A stretch of 64,000 nt of DNA from Delphinapterus leucas. Taxonomy: Eukaryota > Chordata > Mammalia > Artiodactyla > Monodontidae. Position numbers and translations under genes: made by a program. Numbering within the stretch: position 1 is the first letter of the stretch; each line of letters starts with the position of its first letter. Shown piece by piece: positions 46,641 through 57,595 of the stretch. Location: positions 4,922,163 to 4,986,162 of the forward strand of contig NW_022098001.1 in the NCBI RefSeq assembly GCF_002288925.2. The letters are read 5' to 3'. Below the pieces are notes generated by a model. It searched no databases, was not told the origin of the DNA, and was given only the letters and a program-made list of their open reading frames with translations.

Positions 46641-47480
46641 CTCTATTATTTTTGTGCACAGAGCGCTCACTGTTCTTGACAGACAGATAGAACAGAAATA
46701 GAGCTGGGTAGTGCTTCTGTCCACTTCACCAGTTTTCCTAACACAAACTGTCCTGTAGAGAAGACTGGCTCCTTCTCATTGCTTTGACTCTGAATATAGT
46801 GTAGAAACCCCTTAATTAATGTGACTCAGCTGTAGTAGTTGATGGATTAAGTGTGTGTTTTACACTTAAACTCTCTAAGTGTACATTGTTTCACCATTTC
46901 TTCGATACAAGGTGAGGCTTATTCTTTGAGTGTGAATCCCTTGTTTGGAGTTCTGCACTACTTTTTTGCATGTACCATACATCTAAAATGTAGGCTACAA
47001 TCTTCCACTTTTGTTTCCTTAAAGTGCAATAAAAATTTAGAGCACTAGCAAAATCATCTGAATGAAAATCTTCCAAATTTTCACCTTTTTCCCAATCTCT
47101 TTTAATTATAATGTAATTTTTAATTATTATTTTTTAGCCACTCATTTTTATAGCCTTTCTAAAACATTTAATTTAGTAGTAATTTCTTTAAAAAAAAAAA
47201 CCCTTTTCCAGTCATTTCATGAATTTGTATAATATTTAACTATCACAACATATAAAACTGGCATAAATCGAGGAGAAAAACAATTGAGCCTTGGGATATA
47301 TATAGCTCCAATGGCAGGTTTTGCCTGGTACTCATAGGCATTCTAGAAAGAGCTCAGGAACCATGAGCCTAGTGGCCTGCAGTCTTTATCAAGGATGTTT
47401 TAAAAACAGGATGAAGTGTGTCCGTTAATCTGGCATGCCATTAGGCAGAGGTCAGTTAGGAGAGTTTATTCCATAACTTT
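46641..47480. other. Unassigned AT-rich sequence
   Basis: No exon or named repeat recognised. An A10 tract lies near 47191-47200. Confidence 0.35.
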
Positions 47481-47492
47481 TGGAAACTCCTT

Positions 47493-47708
47493 TTTTCTTT
47501 TTTTTTTTTTTTTTGTGGTACGCGGGCCTCTCACTGTTGTGGCCTCTCCCGTTGCGGAGCACAGGCTCCGGACGCGCAGGCTCAGCGGCCATGGCTCTCG
47601 GGCCCAGGCGCTCCGCGGCCTGTGGGATCTTCCCAGACCGGGGCACGAACCCGTGTCCCCTGCATCGGCAGGCGGACTCTCAACCACTGCGCCACCAGGG
47701 AAACCCCC
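47493..47708 (-). mobile_element. CHR-type SINE, young copy with perfect TSD
   Basis: A perfect 12-bp duplication TGGAAACTCCTT flanks it (47481-47492 and 47709-47720). Minus-strand order: GGTTTCCCTGGTGGCGCAGT head, GGGTTCGTGCCCCGGTCTGG B-box region, GC-rich body, then a long A tail (plus-strand T run 47498-47514). CpG content is high and the body is shorter than the copy at 267, ending at GTGAGAGGCCCGCG. Least decayed SINE in the window. The frames of up to 121 codons crossing it are artefacts. Confidence 0.97.
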
Positions 47709-47914
47709 TGGAAACTCCTTATTATGGATCTTAGCAGTTTTCACAAACCCCAGCATCTTAGAGTTTTGTTCTATAGTATAATGGAATTCTTACAGACTGT
47801 TCTCTGTTGTTTTCCTTCTGGGCTATGGTTGCCCCCTTTCTCTTTTCTATGAATGCTTAAAGACTGAGAGTTTCCTGTAGCAGTCACCTCATCTTCCTTA
47901 AAAGTGTCTTCTTA

Positions 47915-48427
47915 AATCCTACAATTTGTGACAACATGGATGAAGCTTGAAGGCAGTATGCCTAGTGAGATAAATCACACAGCGAAAGACAAATACCGTA
48001 TGATCTTACTTATACATGGAATCTTCAAAAAAATAAAACAAACTCATAGAAAAAGAGAGCAGACATGTGGGTACCAGAGGAGGGATTGTGGAGAAGGGGA
48101 ATTGGAGGAAAGTGGTCAAAATGTGCAAACTTCCAGTTATAAGATAAATATTAGGGAATAAATGTACAACACGATGACTATAGTTAATACTGCTGTATGA
48201 GATCTAGGAAAGTTGTTAAGAGAGTATGTTCTTAGAGTTCTCATCACAAGGAGAAAAATATTTTCTTCTTTTCTTGTTTTTATATTGTATCTATATGAGA
48301 TGACGGATATTAGCTGACCCTATTGTGATAATCATTTCACAATATATGTAAATTAAATCATCATGCTGTACACATTAAGCTTCTACAGCAATGTATGTCA
48401 ATTACTTCTCAATAAAACTGGGTGAAA
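47915..48427 (+). mobile_element. L1 3' end (L1MA/L1MB-like)
   Basis: Begins in the end of ORF2 (ACAACATGGATGAAGCTTGA, GACAAATACCGTATGATCTT) and runs through the 3' UTR (TTGTGATAATCATTTCACAA, CATCATGCTGTACACATTAA) to TCAATAAAACTGGGTGAAAA. A possible decayed 15-bp duplication (AAAAGTGTCTTCTTA near 47900 against AAAAGTATCCTTTTT near 48427) brackets it. Confidence 0.88.
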
Positions 48428-48537
48428 AAAGTATCCTTTTTACTATAGCAGCAGATTTCCAATATTGGTAAATTGAACTCTGTATTCAATGAAAACAATG
48501 TTTATTGCATGCCTGCTGTGTGAAAGGCACTGGGCCT

Positions 48538-48577
48538 CTTTTTTTGTTTGTTTATTTTTTGTTTGTTTGTTTGTTTT
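48538..48577. repeat. (TTTG)n simple repeat
   Basis: TTTG units with one TTTATTTTTT interruption. Confidence 0.9.
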
Positions 48578-48771
48578 GAGCAACTTCCCTTTCTGGTCTT
48601 TGGGCTATGGGAACATGCTTACATTTCCTGTTACTGATGTATTTATTTTTCTAATTTACCATCCCTAAATCTGATATACATCTGGCATTCTCTTATTTTC
48701 TTTTTCTCTTGCTATAGAATTCATCTGGTTTCAAGTGTCAGAACTCTTTAGCTGGCTTAAATAAAGAAAAG

Positions 48772-48787
48772 GAGAGTGAGTGAGTGA

Positions 48788-48841
<54 letters not shown>
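48772..48841. repeat. Compound microsatellite (GAGT)n(GT)25
   Basis: About five GAGT units pass directly into 25 uninterrupted GT units (48792-48841). The Cys-Val open frame here is an artefact. Long pure GT tracts are usually polymorphic. Confidence 0.98.
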
Positions 48842-48843
<2 letters not shown>

Positions 48844-48989
48844 GAAAACCTCTTCCCTCCTGTAGCTGGAAATCCAGGGGATTTAATCAAAACTTTCATG
48901 GTGTCATCAGGCCTCTGGCTCCACCTCTCTTCAGTTCCCTTGGCTGTGACCTCATCTGTGAGTCAGGTTTGTCCTGAGACCGGCTCCCT

Positions 48990-49165
48990 TCATGACACTA
49001 AAAATCAGTTGGGTATTTAGTCATCTAATATGTCCCTCTCCCTCTAGGTAACCTCCACAAGCAGAGGGGCTGCATCTTGTTATTACCCCTTGCTATGCCT
49101 GACATCTAGCATGGGGTCTGGCACAGGGTAGCTACCAATAAACATGTACTGAAGGAATAATGATT
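48990..49165 (+). mobile_element. L2 3' end
   Basis: GTAACCTCCACAAGCAGAGG, TGACATCTAGCATGGGGTCT and GTAGCTACCAATAAACATGT follow the L2 terminal order. Confidence 0.65.
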
Positions 49166-49264
49166 GCCTGTCATTAGCCATGCACTGAACTAGGTGCTTT
49201 GTACTTCTCACCTCCAAGACATGTATGAATTTAAGCCTGAAACATCAGAGTTTAAGGGCGTCAC

Positions 49265-49283
49265 TTTTTTTTTTTTTTTTTTT
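49265..49283. repeat. T19 homopolymer, origin unexplained
   Basis: Could be the poly-A end of a minus-strand retroinsertion whose body lies to the right, but no AATAAA sits just inside it and no clear target duplication was found. Confidence 0.8.
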
Positions 49284-52200
49284 CCTCTGAATCAAATTGT
49301 GTCTGCTTCAAGCCCACAACCACTGGACTGAGGAGAATTTCAATCTTAGTCATCAGGCCACCCGTCGCCACTCTATTTTGTACCAGGCAAATCTATTGGA
49401 CATACGCAGTGCCAGGAAACTGGATAAGAAGCAGCTTCTTTTACCCATGGTTACGGCAGGCCTGATATTTCTTGGTCTGTGTCACACGTCACACAGGTGA
49501 ACATCTGCCGATGCTCTCTGACTTAATCACCGCCATTCTAGATGGACTCTCAGAGATCTGCCTTCCTGACAATTGGCTCCGTTTCTCACACCATTCCCCG
49601 AGGTTCTTTGTGCCACTGGCCTTTGTCATAGCATCTCCCATCCCCGGACTAGAGGAATGGATCCCCCCAACCGCCCGCAGGTGTCACTACTTTTACTTCT
49701 ACCACTCAAAGCACTTTGACATTTCTGGGACAAACCATATAATTCCCCTCAATGAGCCATTCTTGGGTGCAAGTGGGCAAAGGTGATGTTAACACAAGCT
49801 ATTCCTTTATTTTTTTTAAACTCATTCTTATATTTAACGAGTCTGTGTTTTACATAAGATCGTTCTCAAAATAAAGGGTAAAGGAAAGTTGGCAACTCCG
49901 ACCCCCATCCAGCAGGTTCATGGCAGAATCTGCATATGCATCCATCAGTCTTGAACACGTTCTCCTCATTCTAGGTCAGAACCAAATGTGAAGTGGTCAC
50001 CTGACCCCATTAGTTGGCTTTTATACTTTTTTTCCTGCCCTTACTAGAGGAAGCAACACTAAGCACACCCACCTAATTAGCTAAGGACAAAAAAGCTTCT
50101 CAAGAGGACGCTTCACTCAAAATGCATGCCAACGCTAACACACTTCTAATCCCAGTGGGCAGAATTTGACTGCTATCCTGGCTGCCCGGCATTGTATTTT
50201 TCTCCTAGTTCAGTATTTATTGGAAATTTTATCATCGGTTTTGTTTTGTCCCTCCCATAATGTACTAATATCAACTACCAGTCTGATTTTACCACAGACA
50301 ATGAAAGAATCCTGCCTGTTCAATCACAGTGCCAGCCACAAAGAGACTGGACCTGTCTTTTCCAGAAAAGACATTAGCATGACCAGTTCTCCCATAGCAG
50401 TGGTCCCTAAATCCAATATAAATCCATCTCTTATACCTTTAAGTCAAAATATGTAGTATACAAAACCACTGACTAAAGATATTGAATATATTTTAAACAT
50501 GAATTAGGGAAATAAAGTCTTTGTTGTTTGTTTTTAATGTCTTGACAGACTTACAAAGCTAAAGGAGACGTGGGGTAGTGTGCGCTAATCTGGTCAACCC
50601 AGGTCAGTCTAGAAAGTTGCATGAATCATCTAAGCACTCACGCTCAAACCACCTACACTACCTAAGTAAGCTCGATAATCTATGCAAGCTCAGGTCCAGT
50701 TAGGTACTGCCTTGACTGACTTGTTTCCTGGAAACAAAAAAGACAGGAAAAATAACGATGCTCAAGTTCACAAAACTGGTTTGGACTACTCACAACCATT
50801 CTCTGAGAGGTGACTGTTGGCAATGCTTCTTTCCCGTTATGCTGGAAAGGCTCTAAGAAAAGCTTTCTCATGTTATCCCGGTCCTTATGGCCTAGAAAAA
50901 ATGTGCAGAGGAAGACAAAATGGGTAAATAATATTTTTAAGTTCATCCAAATTTTAAAATTCCCAATCAGCCTACTTTAGTGCTGAAGGAATACCTAGTC
51001 ACTCGTATGATTTATTATTGTTTCCTCAGCTCTGGTTCCATGAACATAAATATGTTTATATTTTTAAACATGGAGAAATCCTTTGGGGTGAATACTAGCA
51101 ACTCTGGTAATACTTTGTATCTGAGGTTTCTATTAAAGGTTGGCTAGCACCATTGCAAAAGAAAGAGCCTTCCCTGTGTGCTACTGTTAAGACCTGCAGT
51201 CCTCTTAGATAAGAGGCCCGCCTTCGTTAGCTCCCTTCTTCTGCCTTCTAGGTTTAGAAAGTATGAATAGTCTTCATCCTCACTTTAAAATCCATTCAAA
51301 ACTGCCTTGAATAAAGTAAGGCAACTAAATTTGAAGTTTAAAATAAGACAATCCTTGCAGGGAAAATCAGTCAGTTATCAGTAGAGTTCCATGCAGCTCA
51401 TTGGAAATTCAGAATTTGGAACACAAATTTAGAACATTGAACATGGCATTATTCATTGCTTGGCACAGAGTCAGGCAAGGCAGTTAGCCAAACAAGCTAT
51501 CTCTCTACTTACAGGTGAAACAACGGTTTAGAGAATCTTAAAAATGTGAAAACATTCATAAATCAAAATAGGAGGTTTTCTAAGAGGAAAGTTAACATGT
51601 TGCCAAGTTAAGCAAACTAAAGAAGGAAGCAAGCTGGCCGTTAAAATGGTTTTCATGACAGATACTAACACTTCCTCAAACAGTATCAATTAGTGTGTTT
51701 AGAACAGACTTCCCAAAGATGATATTTCAATCAGTATATTTTCTGGATGTAAAGAGCTTTCTTTCATTGTTTCAGACGGCAGAAAATAGGACGATGGTTA
51801 GCACTGCTGACAATGGTAGAGCTGGGGTTTCCTGTGTATACAAACGCCTGAGCTGATATAAAAATTACAGTACTTCTAGAACCTCAAAGGAAAACTTTTC
51901 CCTACCTATCAACAATAAAACTTGTTCATGTGTGAGTGTTCTCAGCTTACAGGTATACTTCTCTCTTTTCCAGAAATAATTCTGTCTTTTGAGGATCAGC
52001 TAAATTTGCCCTTGTTTTCTAAGGTCTGGTCTATTCTTACCACGTTGTTATGAGGCTACATCAAGAACATGGGTAAAAAGTTATGGGATTCTAAAGAAGA
52101 GAAAAATGGAAGACAAATTCCCTACTGAGTCAGTTATTGAGTTCTCCTCTGTTACTGAAAACCTAGACAGGAAATTAAGCCAAGGGACTTAAACTGATCT

Positions 52201-52889
52201 ACAGTATAAAGACTTGAGGAGGAAAAGCAACCAGAGGTGTAACACAGAGAGCCTTCCTGGACTGGGTTTTGGGGAGAATTTTTAAAGTTTGGTGTTTGAG
52301 CAGCTCCAGAGCTGCAGAGTTAGGGAAAAGAGAGAACACAATTAAGATGTATAGGATGCATCATGATGCAAGTAAAAAGGCAAAGTCTTGTGTTTACTGT
52401 ATCTATTTCTTTGATGTCCCTCTATGAAAAGTCTGTGCAATGCAGTGCACTGGTTATACCCACACTACAAGCTAACTCACTCATGTCCAAAAAAGAGTGC
52501 TCATTCTGGATCCTCAACAAATTGTCCACAGAAAAAAGGCACAAAAATCCTCCTTCAATGGCAATAACACCAACTATGACCAAGTTGTAAGGCTTGCAGC
52601 TGCATTTGAGTTCATTACGTGAACACACCACTTGACACGGGTTTTGACTGACAGTGGCTGTCACAGAATTTTGTCAGTAAGCTTCCAGGTCTGTTGTTGA
52701 AAAGCCAAAAATCATTTCTATCCCTGCTGCTTTCCTTATGTGTGACCACGTGACCTATTCATTTGTGTATTTCTCTCTGGAATCTGTTAGGATTTGCTTT
52801 TTATCTCTGCTGGTCTGAATGTCATAAATGGTCCTGGACATTTTGCATTTTTATGGGTCCGTGCCATGGTGGGCATTTCACTTGGTAAG
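49284..52889. other. Unassigned non-coding sequence
   Basis: About 3.6 kb with no repeat I can name. The segment 49300-49800 is less AT-rich than its surroundings and holds overlapping frames of 67 and 104 codons, but neither shows a domain. Confidence 0.35.
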
Positions 52890-53950
52890 ACTTTTAGGTC
52901 TAGAAATTATTATTCTTTGGTTCTGGCAAAGTTCCTTGTACATTTATATGATAATTTCTTTCCCTCTATTTCCTTTGTTACCTTTTGCAGTAACTTCTGT
53001 TTTTTGGATATTGGAACTGCTAGAATGAACTAACTTTCTTGTCCTTCTTTCCTATATATTTATATATTTGACTTTTTGTTGCTTCTTCTAGAAGGTTTGC
53101 TCAAGTATATTAATCAACCCTTATGTTGAATTTTAATCTCTATTTCATATTTGTTTTAATTTCCAAAAACTCTCTTTTATACTCTAATACTGAATCACTT
53201 TTTACTTTTTTTTTTACTTTATATTGATTTCATTTTCATGAATGTAGTATCTTCTCTTATCTCTCTTGGGATAGTAAACATAGTTTCTTTGAGATTTTGT
53301 TAGCTCCCTGTATGGTCTCTTTATCCCCGGCTTCCTGTTTCCTGTTTGTTTCAGTCGCTGTCTTTACGTTAGAGTCTTATCTCAAAACTCAGGTAATCTT
53401 TTGGGTCCACTTCAACTTCAGCAAAGTAGTACAATGCTGGTTGGACTATATCTGTGTTCGTGCGTGGGATTTGTCAAATAGTGGGGCTTCGGTAAAGGGA
53501 GTTGGGTGGAAGGCATTCACCAGACTGCCAGTGTTCCAGGGAAATCTTAAATGTCCATTCTTGTAAACCTTGAGTGGGTCCGTTTCCTCAGAAAGAAATC
53601 CTTCCCTCTCCTGTGTCAGTGGGCAAAGAGGGACTTCCTGTGCTCTGGGGGGTAAAAATGGAAAAGAGGCATGGGGACTTCTTTGTTTAGTATAAAACTT
53701 TCACTGAATTCCCCTGTTTCCATGTAGCACCTACCCCTACCTCTGCTTTGCCTGTTGGTGCAGACACCAGACTCTATTGTGCATCTCCTGAAACCAAAGC
53801 CCCAGTCTTCAGCCTGGGTGGAGGAGGGAGTATAAAAAGTCTCATCACCTCGTTTAAAAGCAGGCAACCACACCATTACTGGACTCATACCTCTCCTCTT
53901 CCCTTGAGGGGTACATACTACCTACAACTCCTGACTCTCAGGAAACAGTG
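52890..53950 (-). mobile_element. HAL1 (half-L1), 5' and coding portion
   Basis: Antisense HAL1 order: TAACTTCTGTTTTTTGGATA with TTGGAACTGCTAGAATGAAC, AGAAGGTTTGCTCAAGTATA, TTTTAATTTCCAAAAACTCT, AGTATCTTCTCTTATCTCTC, then a GC-richer 5' part with TGGGCAAAGAGGGACTTCCT and GTGGAGGAGGGAGTATAAAA. The coding part overlaps in consensus with the copy at 11320, which confirms the family by internal comparison. No usable frame remains. Confidence 0.65.
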
Positions 53951-54754
53951 AGCTATGTTGTCCCCTCTGGATGTTCCGTGCTACCCCTCCACACGCTTAG
54001 CTGTCAACTTTTTCTGTTCAACATGGTCTCTTACCATTTACTTAACTGCTTTCCAACTTTCAGCTTTTTTGACATGAACCGTCTACTCTCATTTCCTCTC
54101 ACAATCTCTTTCCCTTGTGTTTCCATAGCTTTCCTGCCACTTAATGAGGTTCGTAGAGGAAGTGTGAATACACACGTGGTCAATCTGCCATGTTAAACTG
54201 GAAATCTACGGTAGCTTTTCAACAAGTTTACCTCTAACAATGTAAGTAAGGCTGAAGAGAGACATGAGAGTTCAGAGTCAAGTGAGGCAACCTTATGTGT
54301 GAGAGAGGTCCAGGTGTGGTCAAGTTATTTTCTGCAGCTCTAATTGATATTGATGTTAATAACAATGACCTTTAGAGATGCTGATGAAGATGTGGATGAG
54401 GAAATGTTTGTAGAGATGTTACATAAACTGTAAAGTTTGTTCATCATCACCCCTCATAGGTAGAGACTAAATTTGTATCAACTCACTGGTAATTCTATGC
54501 TAAAAACTTTTTCTGGCTTTTGTCATCAAGGCAGCAAATTACCCAGTTGGCAAAGACAAAAGCATTTATATAGCCAAGAAAAAAAAAAATGCCAGACTAC
54601 AAAAAGGGTCAAAATATATCAGACCAAATATCTGAATCTGATCTTATCCTTTCCTTCACCTCTGGACCTTCACACAGGCCATTTCCTCCCTAAGGATACG
54701 CTTTATCACCTCATTTCACTTTGCTTGACTAATTATCAACTTCTCTTTTTTGTT
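53951..54754. other. Unassigned sequence
   Basis: No named repeat or exon recognised; an A10 tract lies near 54580. Confidence 0.35.
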
Positions 54755-54960
54755 TTATTAATAATAATTATAATAAGAATGTTACTAACTACTTACAGTG
54801 ACTAGATGTATTATATTATTGACTTCACATATATTATCTCATTTATTGTTTGGAGCAAACCTTGGAGGTAGAAATTCCCTTTGTCTCCGTTTTATACACA
54901 AGAAAACTGAGGCATAATTTATATGCACTTTCTCAAAGAATTCCCCAGTCTCTTAGTTGT
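54755..54960 (-). mobile_element. MIR
   Basis: AATAATTATAATAAGAATGT, CATATATTATCTCATTTATT and ACACAAGAAAACTGAGGCAT are antisense MIR segments. Confidence 0.7.
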
Positions 54961-54969
54961 GTCTTACAA

Positions 54970-55195
54970 TGCAGTGGTTAGGATATATACTCTGGAGCGA
55001 GTTTCTTAGGAAATTTGCTTAACCTCTCTGTTCTTTGGAATCCCTGTCGGGAAAAAAAAAAAAAAAATGTGGATAATAGCAGTTTTCATCTTACATGCTT
55101 GTCCTGAAGATTAAATAAGTTAATCCAAGAGAAGCCCCTTGAACAGAACCTGGTGTGTGGTAAAACAGTGACTACATACAAGCTATTACTGTGTA
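54970..55195 (+). mobile_element. MIR with an expanded A16 tract
   Basis: GCAGTGGTTAGGATATATAC, TTTGCTTAACCTCTCTGTTC and GAACAGAACCTGGTGTGTGG are in MIR order. The CATCTGTAAAATG core has expanded to a run of 16 A (55052-55067). It is back to back with the antisense MIR on its left. Confidence 0.78.
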
Positions 55196-55342
55196 CTGCC
55201 TGAGCCCCCAGAAAATTCCCTATTTTAACACTTATTACACTATATTAGAATCTGAGGGTTTTTTTTTTAACTACATCAGTTTAGTTCGGTAAATACGCAC
55301 ACAAACACATACTATTCCCATTACACAAACAATTTAGAAGCA

Positions 55343-55410
55343 ACTTATTTAGCAGTTGAAATGATAGTTCCACAAGCCATTACTTAGCAACTGAAATGAC
55401 AGTTTCAGAG
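55343..55410. repeat. Diverged tandem duplication, period 35 bp
   Basis: GCAGTTGAAATGATAGTTCC (55352) recurs 35 bp later as GCAACTGAAATGACAGTTTC, 16 of 20 positions matching, with similarity extending on the left. Confidence 0.65.
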
Positions 55411-55534
55411 TCCTAGGCACAACCTGGCAGCCAAAAACGTTTAGGTGTGGTCTATGGATCGCTTATTCGTGATGGGTTTAAGTGGAACTGCAGAGGCTGC
55501 TTCTGCAGTGCACGGGCAGAATCCGAGCTTTTCA

Positions 55535-55700
55535 TTTTCTGTATCCCACTCCTCACTTTCCAGGGCACTGTGAGCCCTGAGAGGGCCATGACTGTGTCTA
55601 TGCTCTTCAGCGTTGTATCCTACCACTTAGTACAGGGCCTAGAATGTAAAGTGTACTTAATAAATAGCTGTTGGAAATGAGAATCAATGAATGAAGGCTT
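55535..55700 (+). mobile_element. L2 3' end
   Basis: CATGACTGTGTCTATGCTCT, CCACTTAGTACAGGGCCTAG, TAATAAATAGCTGTTGGAAA and AATGAATGAA are the classical L2 terminus. Confidence 0.72.
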
Positions 55701-56444
55701 GTAGGAATTCAACTCCTTTGGGTGAGTTTTACACGTGCAGAAAATAAGTGAGGGTAGAATACTCAATTAGCTTCCGGCAGAAACATAGTCATTATAAGGA
55801 GCAAAGGCAGATCTTCTAACAGCTCTAACTTGGAATCAGAAGGGCAGGCTGTAAGGACCGTGTTCTTGATTTCCTGACCATGTGATCCTAATCTCATTAT
55901 CAAATGAGATAAGGTACATGCAAGCACTCTGTAAACTGGATATCCCTGTAAAGGGTTACTCTAAAAGATTTCTCCCCAGACCATATCAATCTGGAAGTAC
56001 AGTTGGGATATTCGTTTAATAGGCCTGTCATTCTCCAGGGTGTTTCTGAACTGTTGCCATCTTCACCATCCTAAGTGCCTGTTAGATTCCTTGTTGATGA
56101 CGAATATATGTAGATCGTGTGAGTGGGGAAAATGGGGGGTGGGGACAGGAAGCAGAGACTATTTGTGCTTCACTTTGTCCCCAAGTTCCTAGAAGACAAA
56201 GAGAATTGAAATGCTCAGAAAAGTTTTAGAACAGCCAAAAGTACGTAAAGTCAGCTACAGAACCTATAAACATAAGTAATGATTCTATTTGTTTTGGCAA
56301 TGGTGCTAGGAGAAGAAAAATCTCAAATTGCCTAATAAGATAGGAAAAAAGAGAAATATGAATAGTTTCATCTTATTTAGAGACCAGCCACCACCTCCTG
56401 CCACCAACCAGTTTGGCTGGTTGATTTATTGTTTAATTAAATAA
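55701..56444. other. Unassigned sequence
   Basis: No repeat or exon recognised. Confidence 0.35.
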
Positions 56445-56575
56445 TTTGTTTATTTGTTCAACCAATATCATAGATATACACCACCTAATATGCGCAGGGC
56501 CTTACGGCTACATTGGCAAGCAAAAGGGAGCAAAACGTTACATCTTGAAACTTACAGCCTGGGGGACACACAGGC
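56445..56575 (-). mobile_element. L2 3' end fragment
   Basis: ATTTGTTCAACCAATATCAT, AATATGCGCAGGGCCTTACG and ACATCTTGAAACTTACAGCC follow the antisense L2 end. Confidence 0.52.
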
Positions 56576-57224
56576 TGACCCTATGCCTCTGCTTCTGGTT
56601 TGGACCAACTCTCGTATCTGAACTGGAGAGAGTCTTTCTTCATTTAAGAAGCCATGGCTGGCAACAGTGGGAGATGGTGTCCTTTCTATAGAGAACTATT
56701 AGACAGACATTTATTAGAGCATATATCCAGTTTGCAATACCATTTCTGAAAAAGAAAGTGAGTGACGGAAGGAAGGATAAAAGTATTTAAATTTAAAAAG
56801 ATACATCCTGTAAATAAAATTTAAATGATTTTAAAAATCTGAACAGCAGAAACCAAAGTCTGATTTAATTTCTGCATTCAACAAAAGGTTTTCATGTAGG
56901 AAATAACCTTGAATAATGTAGGGGAACTGTAGTCCTTACCTAAGAAAGACCTGCGTGGCATTGGATGATAAAGAACTGGACTGGGAAACTGAGGAAACCT
57001 AGAGACTTATACTTCCAGGAGACCCATGGATTAAACATCAAGTTGCTTCATCATAGAAGCATCAGTAAAACCATCTCTCCCAGTGCTTTTCAGCTTTATA
57101 GATAAGTGAGAGGCCAATTACAATAGATGGCTATTAATTCCATGTAGAGAAAATAGAACAGAGAAAATGAATTTGTTTTGATTCTATTTATACTTTTATT
57201 GCAAAAGCCAGACAAGCTCTTATA
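56576..57224. other. Unassigned sequence
   Basis: No repeat or exon recognised. Confidence 0.35.
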
Positions 57225-57345
57225 AATCACTTCAACATTACTGGACCCTTTTCATGTGTCAGGCCCTGTACCCGGTGATGGAAATCTACAAAGATTCTTC
57301 TATTTTCATTAAATATATAATTTACTGGGGAGACAGAGCTCATAA
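57225..57345 (-). mobile_element. L2 3' end fragment
   Basis: TGTGTCAGGCCCTGTACCCG, GGAAATCTACAAAGATTC and ACTGGGGAGACAGAGCTCAT resemble the antisense L2 end. Confidence 0.45.
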
Positions 57346-57354
57346 CTAATCACT

Positions 57355-57595
57355 GTCAAATAATCCCTTCCTATATGCCAGGCATTTTGTTAAGTATTTT
57401 ATATGCCTGATTTTATTTAATTTTTACAGTAGTCCTATGAGGTATGGGTTATCACCTGCAGATACAACAATTCAGAACCTTTGAGATGTTAACTAAATCA
57501 CCAAGGGTTCAGAGCCAAGTCATGGAGCTAGGATTCAAACCCAGTCTTACCCGATCCAAAGCCTGTGTACTCTTGATTACTACTTCCCACTTTGT
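57355..57595 (-). mobile_element. MIR
   Basis: CTATATGCCAGGCATTTTGT, AGTAGTCCTATGAGGTATGG and GGAGCTAGGATTCAAACCCA form a nearly complete antisense MIR. An imperfect (TAA/CAG)n tract follows at about 57610-57700. Confidence 0.82.

Noticed and set aside
47416..47781. 121-codon plus-strand frame and overlapping frames
   Set aside because: Generated by the GC-rich body of the antisense SINE at 47493-47708.
48792..48977. Cys-Val repeat open frame
   Set aside because: Translation of a (GT)25 microsatellite.
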